The notes beneath the pieces are model-generated. The model did no database searches and was not told where the DNA came from. It saw only the letters and a list, made by a program, of their open reading frames with translations. From NCBI GenBank assembly GCA_963712905.1, contig CAVQJU010000018.1, positions 62,001-126,000 on the forward strand: a stretch of DNA of 64,000 nt. The letters are read 5' to 3'. Of this stretch, positions 36,017-44,593 are shown piece by piece; positions within the stretch are counted from its first letter, which is position 1; each line of letters opens with the position of its first letter. The position numbers were made by a program, and so were the translations under genes. This stretch comes from CAVQJU01 sp963712905. GTDB taxonomy: Bacteria; Acidobacteriota; Vicinamibacteria; Vicinamibacterales; CAVVIG01.

Positions 36017-36643
36017 CTAGAGCCCCCGCATCTGCCGCTTGAGCCACATCTTCGAGGTCGCCCACTCGCGCTTGACGGTGGCCTGCGAGATGCCCAGGAC
36101 CTCGGCGATTTCGTCGACGGTCAGGCCGGCGAAGAACCGCATCTCCACGATCTCGGACTGGCGCGAATCGAGCTCCGCCAGCTTCGACAACGCATCGTGC
36201 AGCGCCAGCACGTCGACGTGGTCGGCCTCGCGCGCCGGAGAAGCCACGCCGGAAATCGAGACTGGTTCGGCCGGCCCGGCGTCCCGCTTGGCGGCATGGC
36301 GCCGCCGGGCGTGATCGACGAGCACGCGGCGCATCATCTTCGCGGCGATGCCGAAGAAATGCGCGCGGTTTTCCCAGGAGACGCCGCGCTGCGGCAGCAG
36401 GCGGATGTACGCCTCGTTGACCACCGCCGTGGGCTGCAGCGTCTGCCCGCCGCGCTCGCGGCGCAGGTAGCTGGCCGCCAGCCGCCGAAGCTCGCCCTGG
36501 ACGCGCTCCATGAGCTGCGCTTCGGCCTCGGGAGATCCCTTCCGCCACTGCGCCAGCAGCTGGGTCACATCGTCGCCGTGGGGTTCGTCGGACACGGGCT
36601 TGGGGGTGCCGCTAGTGTAGCTCGGCGTTTCGCAAGTGCTCAT
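36017..36643 (-). CDS. ECF RNA polymerase sigma factor, Sig-70_X6 type
   Basis: ECF sigma factor of 208 aa resembling the TIGR02999 group common in Acidobacteria and Planctomycetes. Region 2 is about residues 35-105 (LMERVQGELRRLAASYL, AAKMMRRVLVDHARRR) and region 4 about 150-205 (LDSRQSEIVEMRFFAGLTVDEIAEVLGIS, the helix-turn-helix). It heads an operon with the membrane kinase and the secreted protein. No anti-sigma factor is adjacent; phosphorylation by the kinase is the likely control, as reported for related systems. Stop and start of neighbours are tight: 14 nt to the amidase stop. Confidence 0.9.
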   Translation of the reverse strand: MSTCETPSYTSGTPKPVSDEPHGDDVTQLLAQWRKGSPEAEAQLMERVQGELRRLAASYLRRERGGQTLQPTAVVNEAYIRLLPQRGVSWENRAHFFGIAAKMMRRVLVDHARRRHAAKRDAGPAEPVSISGVASPAREADHVDVLALHDALSKLAELDSRQSEIVEMRFFAGLTVDEIAEVLGISQATVKREWATSKMWLKRQMRGL

Positions 36644-36657
36644 ACTCTTACCTCATG

Positions 36658-38409
36658 TCAGGGTGTGCTCGACGGCGGCACGCGTTTTCGTGTGAAACGC
36701 TCGAAGGCGTAGGCGAGCTCGATGAGCCTCGGCTCGCTGCAGGCGCGCCCGGTGAAGCTGACGCCGAACGGCGCGGGCCTCGCGTTGAACCCCGCCGGAA
36801 ATGGCGGCGTTGGGGCGTTCGGCACCATGCCGAACGGCACGATCACCGTCGGATACCCCACGCGCGCGGCAATCGCAGCGCCGGAGGACCCGGGAAACAG
36901 GACCGCGTCCAGCCGCTCCGTGACCATCACTTCGTCGATCCCGTGCCTGGCGGCCAGCAGGAGGTCCTTCGCCCGGTCCGCGTCGTAGCGCGTGCGGTCG
37001 CGCTCGATGTCCATCTCGTCGGAGATATCGAGGTTCGACTGGCCGTACTTGAGCGTGCCGGCCCGCGCGTGCGCCACGTTCCACGCGCGCAACTCGGTCA
37101 GGCTCCTGACCGGTGCGGCTGACCCCAGCGACGCGAGCCAGGCGTTGAAGTCGCGTTTCATCCCGTATTTCAGGCCGATGGCGCAGCCCGCGTCCCTCCC
37201 CCTGGCATCGTCCGCACCGGAGCAGATGGCCCATCGCAGGAAGTTGCGTGACGGGTCCGCGTCGATCACGCTGGGGATGTTGGCCGGATCCACGACGACG
37301 GCGCCCTGCTGCTTGAGCGCGGCGATGGCCTCGGCCATCGAAGCCGCCTGCTCGGCGTTGAGGCCACCGCGCGGCTCGAATTCTCCCGGCGGCGTGATGC
37401 GGTCGTAGAAGAAGGCGCGCGGAATGCCAATGCGGGCGCCTTTCAGACCGTCTGCGCGAAGCGAGCGCGAGTAATTGCCCCGCACCTGACCGGCCGGCGG
37501 CGTGCACCCGTTCGTCGCTGAATCGCGGGGATCCGGCACCGGCCCCTCGAGCGCGCCCAGCATCAGCGCAGCGTCAGCCACGGTTTTCGCCATCGGCCCC
37601 GGAGTGTCCTGGTCGGCCGTGATCGGAATCACGCCGTAGCGGCTGATGCGTCCGACGGTCGGCTTGATGCCGGCGAGCATGTTCTGGTTGGACGGGCTCA
37701 GGATCGATCCCGACGTTTCGGTGCCGACGTTGGCCGCCCACAGGCTGGCCGCCGTTCCGATGCCCGAGCTCGAGCCGCCGGTCGCGAGCGCCGGCCGGCC
37801 GTCGAACGTGGCGTCGCGCGGATCGCGCCGCGGGTCGTACGGGTTGAAGCCGAACCCGCCAATCGAGTTGTAGTTGGGCGGCATGGGCGTGGGGTCGCCG
37901 GCCACCCAGTTCGCCAGTTCGGTCATGCCGGTCTTGGCGATGATGACGGCGCCGGCTTCGCGCAGGTTCCGCGCGAGCGTCGCCTCGTAGGGCGGCACGA
38001 GGCGATCGAACGCGAGGGCGCCGCCGGTGGTCGGCATGTTCATGGTGTGGATGTTGTCCTTCAACGCGACGGGAACGCCGTGCAGAGGACCTCTCACCTT
38101 GCCCGCCGCCCGCTCGCGATCGAGCCGGTCGGCCTCGTCGAGCGCCAGGGCGTTCACAGCGAGCGCCGCATGGAGCATGGGCTCATATGTCCCTATGCGC
38201 GCGAGATACTGCCGGACGAGCTCACGGGACGTGACACGGCCATCCTTCATCGCCGCCTGCATGTCAGTAATGCTCGCTTCGGCAACGGAGAACTTCGGCC
38301 TCGCCGCCGGCGCCCGTCTGGATTGGGTCTGAACAACAGCCACACAGGAAATAACGACGAGGAAGGAGAAAACCAACAGGGGCGCCACCGGACGGCGGGT
38401 AACGGACAT
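36658..38409 (-). CDS. Amidase, amidase-signature family, secreted
   Basis: Amidase-signature hydrolase of 583 aa. Catalytic triad visible: Lys in GVPVALKDNIHT, Ser in the GGSSSGIGTAA signature and Ser in GTETSGSILSPS. N-terminal signal segment LLVFSFLVVISCVAVV. The domain continues to AGIKPTVGRISRYGVIPITA and INPAN-type C-terminal parts and ends near RACSEPRLIELAYAFE. It splits C-N bonds of amides; the substrate (glutamyl-tRNA is excluded by the export signal) is unknown. Its start lies 55 nt from a large palindromic repeat that occupies its promoter region. Confidence 0.9.
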   Translation of the reverse strand: MSVTRRPVAPLLVFSFLVVISCVAVVQTQSRRAPAARPKFSVAEASITDMQAAMKDGRVTSRELVRQYLARIGTYEPMLHAALAVNALALDEADRLDRERAAGKVRGPLHGVPVALKDNIHTMNMPTTGGALAFDRLVPPYEATLARNLREAGAVIIAKTGMTELANWVAGDPTPMPPNYNSIGGFGFNPYDPRRDPRDATFDGRPALATGGSSSGIGTAASLWAANVGTETSGSILSPSNQNMLAGIKPTVGRISRYGVIPITADQDTPGPMAKTVADAALMLGALEGPVPDPRDSATNGCTPPAGQVRGNYSRSLRADGLKGARIGIPRAFFYDRITPPGEFEPRGGLNAEQAASMAEAIAALKQQGAVVVDPANIPSVIDADPSRNFLRWAICSGADDARGRDAGCAIGLKYGMKRDFNAWLASLGSAAPVRSLTELRAWNVAHARAGTLKYGQSNLDISDEMDIERDRTRYDADRAKDLLLAARHGIDEVMVTERLDAVLFPGSSGAAIAARVGYPTVIVPFGMVPNAPTPPFPAGFNARPAPFGVSFTGRACSEPRLIELAYAFERFTRKRVPPSSTP

Positions 38410-38463
38410 GGGACCTCATGATAAAGGCACACCTCTCGCGTCTGTCCGTATACGCGCAAAAAC

Positions 38464-38630
38464 AGGGTCCAAGGGGTCCGAAAGGTCCGAAGGGTCCGAG
38501 AGGTCCAGCGTCCCAGGGGTCCGAGGGGTCCACCTGGACCTCTTGGACCTTTTGGACCTTTTGGACCTTTGGGACCTCTTGGACCTTTCGGACCTCTTGG
38601 ACCTCTTGGACCTACTGGACCTCTTCGACC
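38464..38630. repeat. GGTCC nonamer array forming a large inverted repeat
   Basis: About 18 degenerate 9-bp units. The left part reads GGTCCGAAA/GGTCCGAAG-like (38464-38532), the right part GGACCTCTT/GGACCTTTT-like (38533-38630), so the halves are reverse complements and can fold into one long hairpin. Read as protein, both strands give Gly-Pro-X collagen-like repeats. It lies between the amidase start and the metallopeptidase; the peptidase stop (after EEVQ) lies within its last units. Confidence 0.92.
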
Positions 38631-39187
38631 GGCCGTGGGTTCTGAGCGACAACCGCGTCGGGCTGCTCGGGGCGGCGGAGCCGGGCGACCAGGCCGCGGC
38701 GCATGCGGGCGACGTCCTCGCGTGACAGCGACCAGTCCCACGCCTGCCCGCGGTGAAGTTCGACGCTCGTCCAGACGCCGCGCATGAGGCCTCGATCGGC
38801 GTGGCGGGTCGTGCCGAGGAGCAGGTGGCCGATCTCGTGCGCCATGGCACGGCCAAGCAGTTGGCCCGGGTCGGTGCGGGAGAGCTCCGCCAGCTTCGTG
38901 ACGCGATCGGCGTACACGGTCGCGAGGGTGCCTGCCCGCCGCTCGACGTCGATCAGCGAGAAGCCGAGCGGACCGGGAAGCGCCTCCGCCGGGGCCGTGA
39001 CGATGCGGACGATGACCTCCCCGCGCGTGGGCGCGTTGTCGTCTTCACGCCACGTGACGGCGATGCCGGCGTCCTTCAGGATGGCGTGCACGACCGCCAG
39101 CGCGGAGGCCCTGGCGTCAGGCGGCACGCCGGTGTTGTCGTACACGCGGACGGCAAGCGAAAGCGCGAGCACGGTACGTGCGAGCAT
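38612..39187 (-). CDS. Zinc metallopeptidase-like protein (HEIGH motif)
   Basis: 191-aa protein with the zinc motif MAHEIGHLLLGTTRHADRG (HExxHxxxxxH), of the metzincin-like type often seen in small acidobacterial proteins. An N-terminal signal-like segment (VLALSLAVRVYDNTG) is short and could be incomplete. DARASALAVVHAILKDAGIAV and VIVRIV precede the motif. The physiological target is unknown. Its last four residues and stop codon are made from the edge of the GGTCC repeat array, so the original C-terminus may have been different. Confidence 0.78.
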   Translation of the reverse strand: MLARTVLALSLAVRVYDNTGVPPDARASALAVVHAILKDAGIAVTWREDDNAPTRGEVIVRIVTAPAEALPGPLGFSLIDVERRAGTLATVYADRVTKLAELSRTDPGQLLGRAMAHEIGHLLLGTTRHADRGLMRGVWTSVELHRGQAWDWSLSREDVARMRRGLVARLRRPEQPDAVVAQNPRPVEEVQ

Positions 39188-39472
39188 GGGGGCATATTCA
39201 CGGTGCCCACGCGCGCGCGAAAACCGAAATGTGACCAGTCGCGGGCCGGAAGCCGCCAGTCGCGGCTCGGAGGGAGGAACCCGGGGGGTTTCCCCGAACT
39301 GAACCGCCTGGCCGAGCGTCTAACCCCGGGAGTGCCGCCGGGTCGCGGCGCCGCGGGTTTGGTGTGATGAGTCGCGGTGCTGCGGTGATGAACGGCCGAT
39401 CCGGGGCCGCCGCAGGGTTCTCCGGCTTGACCGCCGGGACGGATGACCCGATAGTGGCCTGAGCAGGACTGA

Positions 39473-40616
39473 ATGAGTCAGCGTGCGCGCATCCCGGGAT
39501 GGCTCCTGTTCGTCATCGCGACGGCCTTCGCCCTGTCGTCGACGATGCAGGCGTACTGGCTCGATCATCTCAAACACGACGGCGGCATGCCGGACGAGCT
39601 GCCGCACCTGCTCGCCCTCAACTTCCTGTATTGGTACATCCCGGCGCTCCTCGCGCCGGTGATCATGGCGACGGCCACCCGGGAGCAGCTGCGTCGCCAG
39701 CGATGGCGCGTGCAGGTGCTGGTGCACATTGGCGGCGCGCTCGCCTACTCGATCGTTCACACAGCGGCCATGATGGTGCTGCGCGCGGCGCTGCTCGCGC
39801 AGACAGGCCTGCCGCAGAACTTTCCGGGCTGGTGGAACTACACGCTCATGCAGTACCTCACGCAGCTCGACTGGCTGCTCATGACGTACCTGTTCCTGGT
39901 CGGCCTCGCCCATGCGCTGGTCTACCGTCGCGAATCGGAAGCGCGCGCGCTCAGCTCCGCGCAGCTCGAAACGCGCCTGGTGGAAGCGCAGCTCCAGGCG
40001 CTGCAGCGTCAGCTGCATCCGCACTTCCTGTTCAACACGCTGAACACGATTTCCGGGCTGATTCACACCGACGCCGGGGCAGCCGACACGATGATCGACC
40101 GGCTGGGCGACCTCCTCCGCATGACGCTGCACACGTCGATCACGCAGGAGGTGCCGCTCAAGGACGAGCTCGACGTCCTGCAGAAGTACCTCGAAATCGA
40201 GCAGACGCGCTTCGGCAACCGCCTCCGCGTCAGCATGCACATCCAGCCCGAAACGCTGGACGCTCAGGTGCCCAACCTGCTGTTGCAGCCGCTGGTCGAA
40301 AACGCGATCCGCCACGGCATTGCGCCCAACGCGCGTCCCGGCTGGATCGAGATCCACGCGGATCGGGACCACGATCACCTCGCGCTGCAGATCCGTGACA
40401 GCGGGGATGGCTTGCCGCCCGACCGGCTGATGGCGCTCAACCGCGGCGTCGGCCTGGAGAACACGCGCGCGCGGCTCGAGCACCTGTACCCGGGCCGCGT
40501 TTCAGTTCACGTTCTCGAACCTCGACCGGGGCTTCTGCGTCACCGTACGCATCCCGTTCCAAGTCGAGCACATCGAGCAGCTCGCCGACGAACCGATTCG
40601 CGCGGGGGCCGCATGA
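39473..40616 (+). CDS. LytS-type sensor histidine kinase, +1 frameshift near 40499
   Basis: Membrane histidine kinase of the HisKA-less His_kinase (LytS/YehU) class. Hydrophobic segments at GWLLFVIATAFALSSTMQAY, LLALNFLYWYIPALLAPVIM, VLVHIGGALAYSIVHTAAMM and LLMTYLFLVGLAHALVY make a four-helix sensor. The phospho-accepting His is in QLHPHFLFNTLNTISGL; the N-box is LLQPLVENAIRHGI and the G-box IRDSGDGLP. One extra base at about 40499 separates YPGR from FQFTFSNLDRGFCVTVRIPF; repaired length about 380 aa with its TGA at 40614-40616 overlapping the regulator start (ATGA). Unrepaired, the frame runs by chance into the regulator and mimics a fusion. Confidence 0.87.
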
Positions 40617-41413
40617 CGGGCAAGATCCGCACGCTCGTGGTGGACGACGAGCCGGTGGCGAGGGCGCGCGTGCTGTCGCTGCTGCGCGACGAGGCCGACA
40701 TCGAAGTCGTCGGCGAGTGCTCGACCGGCCCGCAGGCGGTGTCCGTCATCGAGGCGACGGCGCCCGACCTGGTGTTCCTGGACGTCCAGATGCCGCAGAT
40801 GGACGGCTTCGCGCTCGCGCGCACGCTGGGCGCCGACATGCCGGCGGTGGTCTTCGTCACGGCGTACGACGAGTACGCGCTGGCGGCGTTCGAAATCCAC
40901 GCGCTCGACTACCTGCTGAAGCCGTTCAGCGCCGAGCGGTTCAAGTCCGCCCTCACGCACGCCCGTCAGCACATCGCCAAGAAGCAGGCGACGGCCGGCC
41001 GCGCGCTGCCGACGCGTCTGCCCGACGCGGCGCCGGCGCAGGAACAGGCGCAGCCGGGGGGCATGGGAGGCGGCGCCCGGCGCGATCGCCTGGTGATCAA
41101 GTCGAGCGGCCGGATCTACTTCGTCCGGATTCACGACATCGACTGGTGCGAGGCCTCGGGCAACTACGTGCGGCTCCACATCGGCCAGCAGACGCATCTG
41201 GTGCGCGGCACGATGAGCCACCTCGAGTCGCAGCTCGATCCCGGGCAGTTCGTCCGGATCCACCGGTCGGCGATCGTCAACGTCGAGCGGATCCAGGAGC
41301 TGCGCTCCTCGTTCAACGGCGAATACCAGATCACGCTCACCGACAAGACGCGGCTCACGCTCAGCCGCGGCTACCGCGACGGCCTCCAGGCGCGCCTCGG
41401 CAAAACCCTGTAA
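40613..41413 (+). CDS. LytTR-family response regulator
   Basis: Response regulator of 266 aa, partner of the kinase before it. Receiver domain about residues 5-120: VVDDEPVARARVL (acidic pocket), VFLDVQMPQMDGF (phospho-Asp), FVTAYDEYALAAFE and YLLKPFSAERF (Lys). A linker with PAQEQAQPGGMGGG is followed by the LytTR DNA-binding domain (about 165-262, VIKSSGRIYFVRIHDIDWCE, FVRIHRSAIVNVERI). Start ATG 40613 overlaps the kinase stop. LytTR regulators bind tandem direct repeats; I do not see its target here. A CACAGAG repeat follows 7 nt after the stop. Confidence 0.93.
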   Translation: MTGKIRTLVVDDEPVARARVLSLLRDEADIEVVGECSTGPQAVSVIEATAPDLVFLDVQMPQMDGFALARTLGADMPAVVFVTAYDEYALAAFEIHALDYLLKPFSAERFKSALTHARQHIAKKQATAGRALPTRLPDAAPAQEQAQPGGMGGGARRDRLVIKSSGRIYFVRIHDIDWCEASGNYVRLHIGQQTHLVRGTMSHLESQLDPGQFVRIHRSAIVNVERIQELRSSFNGEYQITLTDKTRLTLSRGYRDGLQARLGKTL

Positions 41414-41420
41414 CGCGATC

Positions 41421-41510
41421 ACGTACGAAGCCACAGAGGCACGGAGAGCACGGAGGATCTCTCTTCAGAAAGAGATCTCTGTGTCCTCTGTGCCTCTGTG
41501 GCCCGTACGT
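41421..41510. repeat. CACAGAG inverted repeat, copy C
   Basis: ACGTACG ends, arms GCCACAGAGGCACGGAG... and ...CTCTGTGCCTCTGTGGC, centre CTCTTCAGAAAGAG. It fills the gap between the convergent response-regulator and NHL genes. Confidence 0.92.
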
Positions 41511-41521
41511 CGTCGTGTTCG

Positions 41522-42617
41522 CTACTTCGTCGAACGATCCGGATGCAATTGGAGCTTCTGCACGCGCCAGTTGATGATCTCGGCGACGTAGAGCTCGTTT
41601 TCGGACGGGCACGCGATCTCGTGGATCCAGCCGAACTGCTTCGGCTGCTTTCCGGACTTGCCCAGCACGCCCAGGATCTTCCCGTCGAGCGACACCTTGT
41701 AGATCCGCCCCGGGTACGCGTCGGCGGCGTAGAGCACCTGGTTGGGGCCGGGCGTGATGCAGACGGCCCACGGCGCGCCGGGGCTCATCGTGCCCGGAGG
41801 CGCGTTCGGCGCCGGCGTGTTGCCGATCGCCGGCCGCGCGCCGGCGGGCACGCGGCACGTCGAGCTTGATCTGCCGCAGGTACTTGCCGTCGCTGTCGAA
41901 CACCTCGATGCGGACGTTGCCGCGGTTGGCCACGTACACGTTGCCCTGCGCGTCGGTCGCGATGCTGTGCGGCGTGTTCAGCTGCCCCGGTCCGCTGCCG
42001 GGCTCGCCGAAGCTCTTCACCCAGTCGCCGTTCCTGTCGTACTTCGCCACGCGCGAATTCACGTAGCCGTCGCTGATGAAGATGTCGCCGGCCGCGTTCC
42101 ACGCGACGTCGGTCGGCTGGCGGAAGTTTCCGTTGATCGGCGCGAGCGGCGGCGAGAGGTTGCGCTTCCACGGCTCCGCCTCTTCGTCCGACGCTTCCTT
42201 CTTCCTGCCGAACACCATCACGACGTGGCCTTCCGGGTTGAACTTGATGACCATGTCCGAGCCCTTGTCCACGGCCCAGATGTTGTCGTCCTTGTCCACG
42301 CGCACCGCGTGCGCGAACGCCCAGGCGTAGAGGCCCTTGCCGATCTCGCGGACGAACTTGCCGGCCTGATCGAATTCGAGCAACTGCGACGCGGCGCCGC
42401 CGTACGCCGCGCCGGTGGCGCTGTTCGACCGCGTGTAGACGAACACGTGGCCCTTCGAGTTGATCGCGACGCCGGCGTCCTCGCCGAAATTCAGATCGGG
42501 CGGCAGCTTGAAGAAGTTCGGGACCGAATCGAACGGAATCTCGGGCACCGCCTGGGCGCGTGCCGCGGCCGGAATCAGGCTCAGCGCCAGCATCACGCTG
42601 ATGGCAACTCGTTTCAT
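41522..42617 (-). CDS. NHL-repeat beta-propeller protein, +1 frameshift near 41852
   Basis: Exported six-bladed propeller of the NHL/peptidylglycine-monooxygenase-like class. ATG 42617 follows GGAGG; signal peptide ISVMLALSLIPAAARAQ. NHL blades are visible: GVAINSKGHVFVYTRS, AVRVDKDDNIWAVDKGSD, DVAWNAAGDIFISDGYVNSR, SIATDAQGNVYVANRGNVRI and EIACPSENELYVAEIINWRV. One extra base at 41852 splits KLDVP from VPAGARPAIGNTPAP; repaired length about 364 aa. Ligand or enzymatic function unknown. The ankyrin protein lies 22 bp upstream on the same strand, so the two are likely an operon. Confidence 0.83.
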
Positions 42618-42637
42618 GACCGCCTCCACTGTTCCCG

Positions 42638-42682
42638 TCTCACTTTTCGACTTCCAACTTTGCACTTTGCACTTTCCCATTG
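42638..42682. repeat. AAAGT-tract repeat, copy 1 (encodes a C-terminal tail)
   Basis: Minus strand reads GGGAAAGTGCAAAGTGCAAA, then GTTGGAAGTCGAAAAGTGA. It forms the last codons (GKVQSAKLEVEK) of the ankyrin protein and its stop. Related tracts lie at 56057-56138 and 59373-59410. Confidence 0.75.
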
Positions 42683-44548
42683 AGGCTGGCGAGCAGGTGC
42701 GTGTGGTGGTACCGCTCGGCGAGCTCGAGCGCCGTCCTGCCTTCCTTCGTCTTCATGTCGGTGCGCGCGCCGGCCGCGAGCAGCATGTCGATCATCGCGG
42801 GGCTGCCGAAATCGATCGACGCCGCGTACAGCAGCGGCGTCATGCCGTTGCCGTCCACGTGGTTCACGTCGGCGCCCTTCGAGATGAGAAACCGCGCCAT
42901 CTCGACCTGATCGCCGAGAACGGCCTTGACGAGGGGCGTGATGCGCGCGTCGGTCCGATCGACGGCCGCGCCGAGCTCGACGAGCACGCGCGCGACGTCG
43001 AGGTAACCGTGGCGCACGGCGCCTGAAATGGGATCGGTGCTCGACGTGCCGATGAGGCGCATCTCCCCCGTCAGGCTCGCGCCGGCCTTCAGCAGGTCCG
43101 GCAGCACTTCGGCGTTGCCCGCGTACGCCGCGAGGAAGAGCGGGTCGGCGTTGAAGAGCGGCTGGCCCTGCGACTGGCTCGCGTCGGCGCCGTGCGACAG
43201 CAGCAGCCGCACGGCGGCGGTGGACTCGCGGTGCTGCGTCGCCACCATCAGCGCGGTGTACTTGGTTTCGGACCGCGCGTTGACGTTCGCGCCGCGGTCG
43301 ATCAGCAGCTTCATCTTCTCGGCGTCGGGGGCGGCCATCATCAGCGCCGTCGTGCCGCCCGACTTCGTCGCCGAGTTCGGGTCGAAGCCGCCCGCGAGCA
43401 GCTTGCGGACGTCGGCCGCGCTGCCGAACAGGACGGTTTCCGCCCAGGGCTCGACATCCACGGGCGCAACGCCGGGCAGCGGCTCCGGCGTAACAGCGCG
43501 GGACGGCCCGAGCGCACGCGCCAGCGCCATCACGGCCCACGCACCACCCTGTGCCGACAGGAACTGGTCGTGTCCGTACGGGAGACCGCTTTCGAAGTAC
43601 GGCGGGCTGAGCGGCGCGGGCGGGTAGAGCCGCGTGGCGACATGCCACGAGCCGTCGGCCGCCTGGGTCTTGAGGAGGTAGTCGATCCCGCGCTGCCAGT
43701 TGGCGTCGGACGCCGGCACGCCGCCCGCGTCGTGCAGGGCGACGAGCGCCTCGCCGGTCGAGTACGCGTCGCTGACGCGGCCGTCGAGCGAGCTCCAGCC
43801 ACCGTCGGCTTCCTGGGTCGCGGAGAGCTCGCGCGCGAGTTTCGTGAGCGTCGCGCGATCGGCGCCGGTCCATTTCAACCCGAGCAGCCGATAGATGCGC
43901 TCTTCGGTGTCGGCGGGCTTGTGCGCTTCGAGCCAGCGGCGCGCCAGCGCGACGTTCTTCGCGACGCGGGCCTTCTGCGTCGGATGGCTGTAAAGCTGGA
44001 CGCCGCGAACCGCGAGCGCCGTGAACGAGACGTTGCTGTAGGAGGACGGCGGACGCTGCCGGTGGCTCGGCCAGTCGCCGGCCACGTTCTGCCGGTCCGC
44101 CAGGACGCGCGCCATGACAGCGGTCCCGAGATTCGGCCGGACGCCGGCCGCGGCGGCCGCGACCAGCCGGTAGCCATCGTCGATGGCCGGCTCGATGATC
44201 CATGAGGTACTGCACGGCCCGGTCGAGATCGGCATAGGTGAACGCCTTGGCCGCGTCCGCCCGCGCGATGGTTTCGTCGAACGGGATGCCGTGCTCCCGC
44301 GCCGATTGGTAGGCCAGCGCGGGTTGATATTGGTGGTGGCACGAGTCGCAGCGCTGGACCTCGAACCAGTGCGTCTGACTCTGCTGGAACAGGGCCAGAT
44401 TCCTGGCGGCCGCCTGGCGAATCTGGCTCGTGCGGGCGCCGGCGTCGGCCGGCTGGCCGGGTGTGACCGCCTGGGCTCCTGCGGGGGCCAGGCGGGCCGC
44501 GATGACCGCGGACAAGATTCCTGCGGAAACGACGGTCCACTTTCCCAT
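42640..44548 (-). CDS. Cyclase-like/ankyrin-repeat protein with CxxCH, +1 frameshift near 44200
   Basis: Exported multi-domain protein, about 635 aa when repaired. Order: signal peptide (VSAGILSAVIAARLAPAGAQ), a heme-like VQRCDSCHHQYQPAL (CxxCH), an alpha-helical squalene-cyclase/prenyltransferase-like region (ELSATQEADGGWSSLDGR, DYLLKTQAADGSWHVATR, both QW-type), then five or more ankyrin repeats (TTALMMAAPDAEKMKLLIDR, KADVNHVDGNGMTPLLYAAS). One extra base at 44200 splits VQYLM from IIEPAIDDGYRL. The combination is typical of secreted Acidobacteria proteins of unknown role. Its C-terminal tail is made of a repeat. Possible partner of the PQQ dehydrogenases divergent from it. Confidence 0.8.
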
Positions 44549-44593
44549 GAAGTGGCCATATCATACTGCTCTTACAAGCGAGGGTGACAGCCC

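Noticed and set aside
39473..41413. A histidine kinase fused to a LytTR regulator
   Set aside because: The linking stretch (about 40500-40612) is nonsense, while the +1 frame gives the normal kinase end and an ATGA overlap with the regulator.
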